Shown: positions 3,447 through 5,533 of the stretch, one piece after another
Position numbering within the stretch: the first letter of the stretch is position 1
How the letters are laid out: each line of letters starts with the position of its first letter
Assembly (NCBI GenBank): GCA_017989775.1
Contig: JAGNPF010000122.1
Location: forward strand, 1 to 5,533
Source: Flavobacterium sp.
Lineage (GTDB): Bacteria > Bacteroidota > Bacteroidia > Flavobacteriales > Flavobacteriaceae
Direction: 5' to 3'
DNA length: 5,533 bases
Position numbers and translations under genes: made by a program
Notes under the pieces: generated by a model
What the model was told of the DNA's origin: nothing
Databases searched by the model: none
Seen by the model: the letters and a program-made list of their open reading frames with translations, nothing else

Positions 3447-5533
3447 ATGACTCTTTCTTTTTGGCGTTACTCCCACTTGGCTTTGGCCTTGTTTTCTTCC
3501 TTGTTTTTGGTATTGGCCTCCGCAACGGGCGTCATTCTTGCCGTTGATGCCGTCCAGGAAAAAACGATGGGCTATCGAGTGGAAAATTTCGACGCCATCA
3601 CCCTTGGAGAAACCTTGCCCGTTTTACGCAAAACCTATCCCGAAATCACCGAATTGAATGTGGATCACAACCAATTTGTAACTTTGGAAGGTATTGACCA
3701 AAAAGACAATGATGTCAAGGGCTATATCGATCCAAGAACCGGAAAAATTTTGGGAGAACCCATCAAAAAAAGCGAGTTCATCCAATGGACGACCGCACTG
3801 CATCGCTCCTTGTTCCTGAAAGAAACCGGACGCTTCATCGTGGGTTTTGTTTCCCTTATTTTGGCACTAATTTCATTTTCGGGTTTTGCCTTGATACTCC
3901 AGCGTCAAAGGAGTTGGCGCAGTTTGTTTGCCAAAATCGTAAAAGAAAATTTCGCCCAATATTACCACGTTTTTCTCGGACGGTTATCCTTGATTCCCAT
4001 TCTGGTACTTGCCCTTTCGGGAACCTATTTGACCTTGGAAAAGTTTAATTTTTTTCTCGAAAAAACAGATTCCAAAGAAAAAACGGAAGTTGTTGAAAAA
4101 ACCGGAATTTCAAAAAAAGAAGATTCAACCATTTTCAAAAGCACGCTATTGGCCGATGTACAGAAAATTGAATTTCCTTTTTCGGATGACCCCGAAGACT
4201 TTTACATCATCACCCTGAACGACCGGGAAATCGAAGTCAACCAAATGACTGGAGCCGTCGTGAACGAAAAACTGCTTCCGAAAACCACCCAATTATCGGA
4301 TTTGAGTTTGGATTTGCACACCGGTCGCGCCAATGTCCTTTGGGCAATAATTTTGGGTATTGCCTCCATCAATATCCTGTTTTTCATCTACTCAGGCTTT
4401 GCAATGACCTTGAAACGAAGAGCGAGCCGCATCAAAAACAAATACAAAGCGGAGGAAAGCAAGTTCATTTTGCTGGTGGGTTCCGAAAACGGAAGCACCT
4501 TGCGATTTGCGAGCGCTATTTACAAACAATTATTGGCTCACGGAGAAAAAGTTTTTGTCACCGAATTGAATAATTACGCCAAATATCCAAAAGCAGAACA
4601 TCTAATTGTTTTTGCTTCCACTCACGGATTGGGTGATGCACCATCCAATGCAGGCAAATTTATTTCCCTGTTGGACAAAACCGAACAACGGCAAAAAATC
4701 AAGGTTTCGGTGGTAGGTTTTGGTTCAAAATCCTATCCTGATTTTTGTGGTTTTGCCCTTGAAATTGACGCTGAATTGGCCAAACAAAATTGGGTCGAAC
4801 GCATTTTGGAACTGCAAACCGTCAACGACAAATCGGCCGATGAATTTGTCAATTGGGCAACACTTTGGAGTGCCCAAACCGAAATTTCGCTTTCGACTAC
4901 TCCATCCATATACAACGAGATTCCAAAAGGCTTGCAAAAGCTGAAAGTCTTGGACAAAACTGCCGTTTCCGAAACCGAACACAGCTTTTTGCTCACGCTT
5001 CGTGCCGATCTGGGAACCAAATTCACTTCGGGAGATTTGCTGGCCATTTATCCTGCCAACGACAATCGGGAACGTCTCTACTCCATCGGAAAACACGATG
5101 GCAATCTTCAACTGGTCGTAAAGTTGCATCCCCACGGATTGGGTTCGGGTTATTTGAATAATCTGGAAGTGGGTTCAACTATCAAGGCGAGAATCATGCC
5201 AAATCCGGCCTTTCATTTACCGAAAAAAGTTTCCAAAGTCGCCATGATTTCAAACGGAACGGGCATTGCTCCCTTTTTGGGAATGTTGGAACAAAACAGG
5301 CAAAAAACCGAAATTCATTTGTATTGCGGTTTTAGAACCGAGACCGAAACCGTTTCGGCCCACAAAAAATTTGCCAACGAAATGATGGAGAAACGACAAC
5401 TACAAAGTTTCCATTTGGCCTTGTCCCGAGGAACCGATCATCATTACGTGATGGATTTAATCCAACGGGACGCCGCTTTTTTTCTGGATTTGTTGCAAAA
5501 AGGAGGAATTATAATGATTTGCGGTTCATTGTC
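3447..5533 (+). CDS. PepSY transmembrane / flavodoxin / NADPH-FAD reductase fusion (3' end cut by window)
   Basis: The frame is open from the first ATG to the window edge (695 codons plus two bases, no stop). The N-terminal half is a PepSY-associated membrane protein: TM1 at about 12-33, a periplasmic PepSY-like loop (40-115), TM2 at about 129-151, TM3 at about 178-199, a second periplasmic loop ending in N-Q-M-T-G-A-V (265-271), and TM4 at about 297-320. Conserved-type histidines occur in L-H-R (His120), Y-Y-H-V-F-L-G (His174) and L-H-T-G (His291); in this family such residues ligate heme. A flavodoxin domain follows (about 338-480): FMN phosphate loop G-S-E-N-G-S-T (345-351), S-T-H-G-L-G-D (391-397) and G-F-G-S-K-S-Y (424-430). 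A compact ferredoxin-reductase-like part comes next: R-L-Y-S-I-G for FAD (543-548), G-L-G-S-G-Y-L (564-570), G-T-G-I-A-P-F for the nucleotide (604-610), Y-C-G-F-R (626-630), S-R (660-661, favouring NADPH) and C-G-S (692-694). About 30-40 residues are probably missing. It likely moves electrons from NADPH across the inner membrane, perhaps for ferric-siderophore reduction. An in-frame stop at 3366 and an early TM support this start. Confidence 0.93.
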   Translation, partial: MTLSFWRYSHLALALFSSLFLVLASATGVILAVDAVQEKTMGYRVENFDAITLGETLPVLRKTYPEITELNVDHNQFVTLEGIDQKDNDVKGYIDPRTGKILGEPIKKSEFIQWTTALHRSLFLKETGRFIVGFVSLILALISFSGFALILQRQRSWRSLFAKIVKENFAQYYHVFLGRLSLIPILVLALSGTYLTLEKFNFFLEKTDSKEKTEVVEKTGISKKEDSTIFKSTLLADVQKIEFPFSDDPEDFYIITLNDREIEVNQMTGAVVNEKLLPKTTQLSDLSLDLHTGRANVLWAIILGIASINILFFIYSGFAMTLKRRASRIKNKYKAEESKFILLVGSENGSTLRFASAIYKQLLAHGEKVFVTELNNYAKYPKAEHLIVFASTHGLGDAPSNAGKFISLLDKTEQRQKIKVSVVGFGSKSYPDFCGFALEIDAELAKQNWVERILELQTVNDKSADEFVNWATLWSAQTEISLSTTPSIYNEIPKGLQKLKVLDKTAVSETEHSFLLTLRADLGTKFTSGDLLAIYPANDNRERLYSIGKHDGNLQLVVKLHPHGLGSGYLNNLEVGSTIKARIMPNPAFHLPKKVSKVAMISNGTGIAPFLGMLEQNRQKTEIHLYCGFRTETETVSAHKKFANEMMEKRQLQSFHLALSRGTDHHYVMDLIQRDAAFFLDLLQKGGIIMICGSL

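Noticed and set aside
3785..4048. Short + strand frame inside the PepSY region
   Set aside because: It is in another frame of the reductase gene, which has clear TM helices and conserved histidines over the same bases.
4725..5135. Open frame on the - strand, 136 codons, within the reductase gene
   Set aside because: It lies wholly antisense to the conserved flavodoxin/FAD domain coding sequence, has a composition rich in Phe and Gly typical of reverse-strand shadows, and shows no recognisable domain.

Overview
The window looks like chromosomal DNA of a member of the Bacteroidota, most likely a Flavobacterium-like species. The evidence is the AT-rich spacers, start codons without Shine-Dalgarno sequences, Bacteroidota-type promoter elements (TAnnTTTG, with TTG about 19 bases upstream), and protein sequences of flavobacterial character. 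All four convincing genes lie on the + strand. No tRNA, rRNA, CRISPR array or transposase gene was seen.

Layout. Positions 1-287 hold no gene. This stretch has an imperfect inverted repeat (28-91), AT-rich DNA and a probable promoter (-7 element at 252-259). Positions 288-761 encode a small lipoprotein resembling DUF6265, closed by a strong intrinsic terminator (779-810). A well-formed promoter (893-923) precedes a 505-residue exported ankyrin-repeat protein (978-2495), followed by a weaker terminator-like hairpin (2507-2531). The spacer 2496-2749 is largely filled by an AT-rich inverted repeat built from ATTAAG units in 9-base phase (2532-2688). Positions 2750-3232 encode an exported DUF2271 protein. 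The spacer 3233-3446 holds a nested palindromic element (3239-3366) and a GC-rich hairpin that overlaps a G-quadruplex-type sequence (3399-3428). From 3447 to the window edge runs a 695-codon open frame, truncated at its 3' end. It encodes a PepSY-type membrane protein fused to a flavodoxin domain and an NADPH/FAD reductase domain.

How the genes may work together. The DUF2271 protein and the PepSY/flavodoxin/reductase fusion make a plausible electron-transfer pair. Cytoplasmic NADPH would reduce FAD and then FMN in the soluble domains. Electrons would cross the inner membrane through histidine-ligated heme in the PepSY transmembrane part and reach a periplasmic acceptor. The DUF2271 protein carries a sequence (SAKTGAS) close to the site used by ApbE-type FAD:protein FMN transferases, so it may be a covalently flavinylated periplasmic carrier. 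Related PepSY reductases act on ferric siderophores, so iron assimilation is the leading guess, but no receptor or ApbE gene is visible here. The exported ankyrin protein could be a periplasmic partner, but it has its own promoter and probable terminator, so that link is inference only. The lipoprotein appears to be a separate transcription unit.
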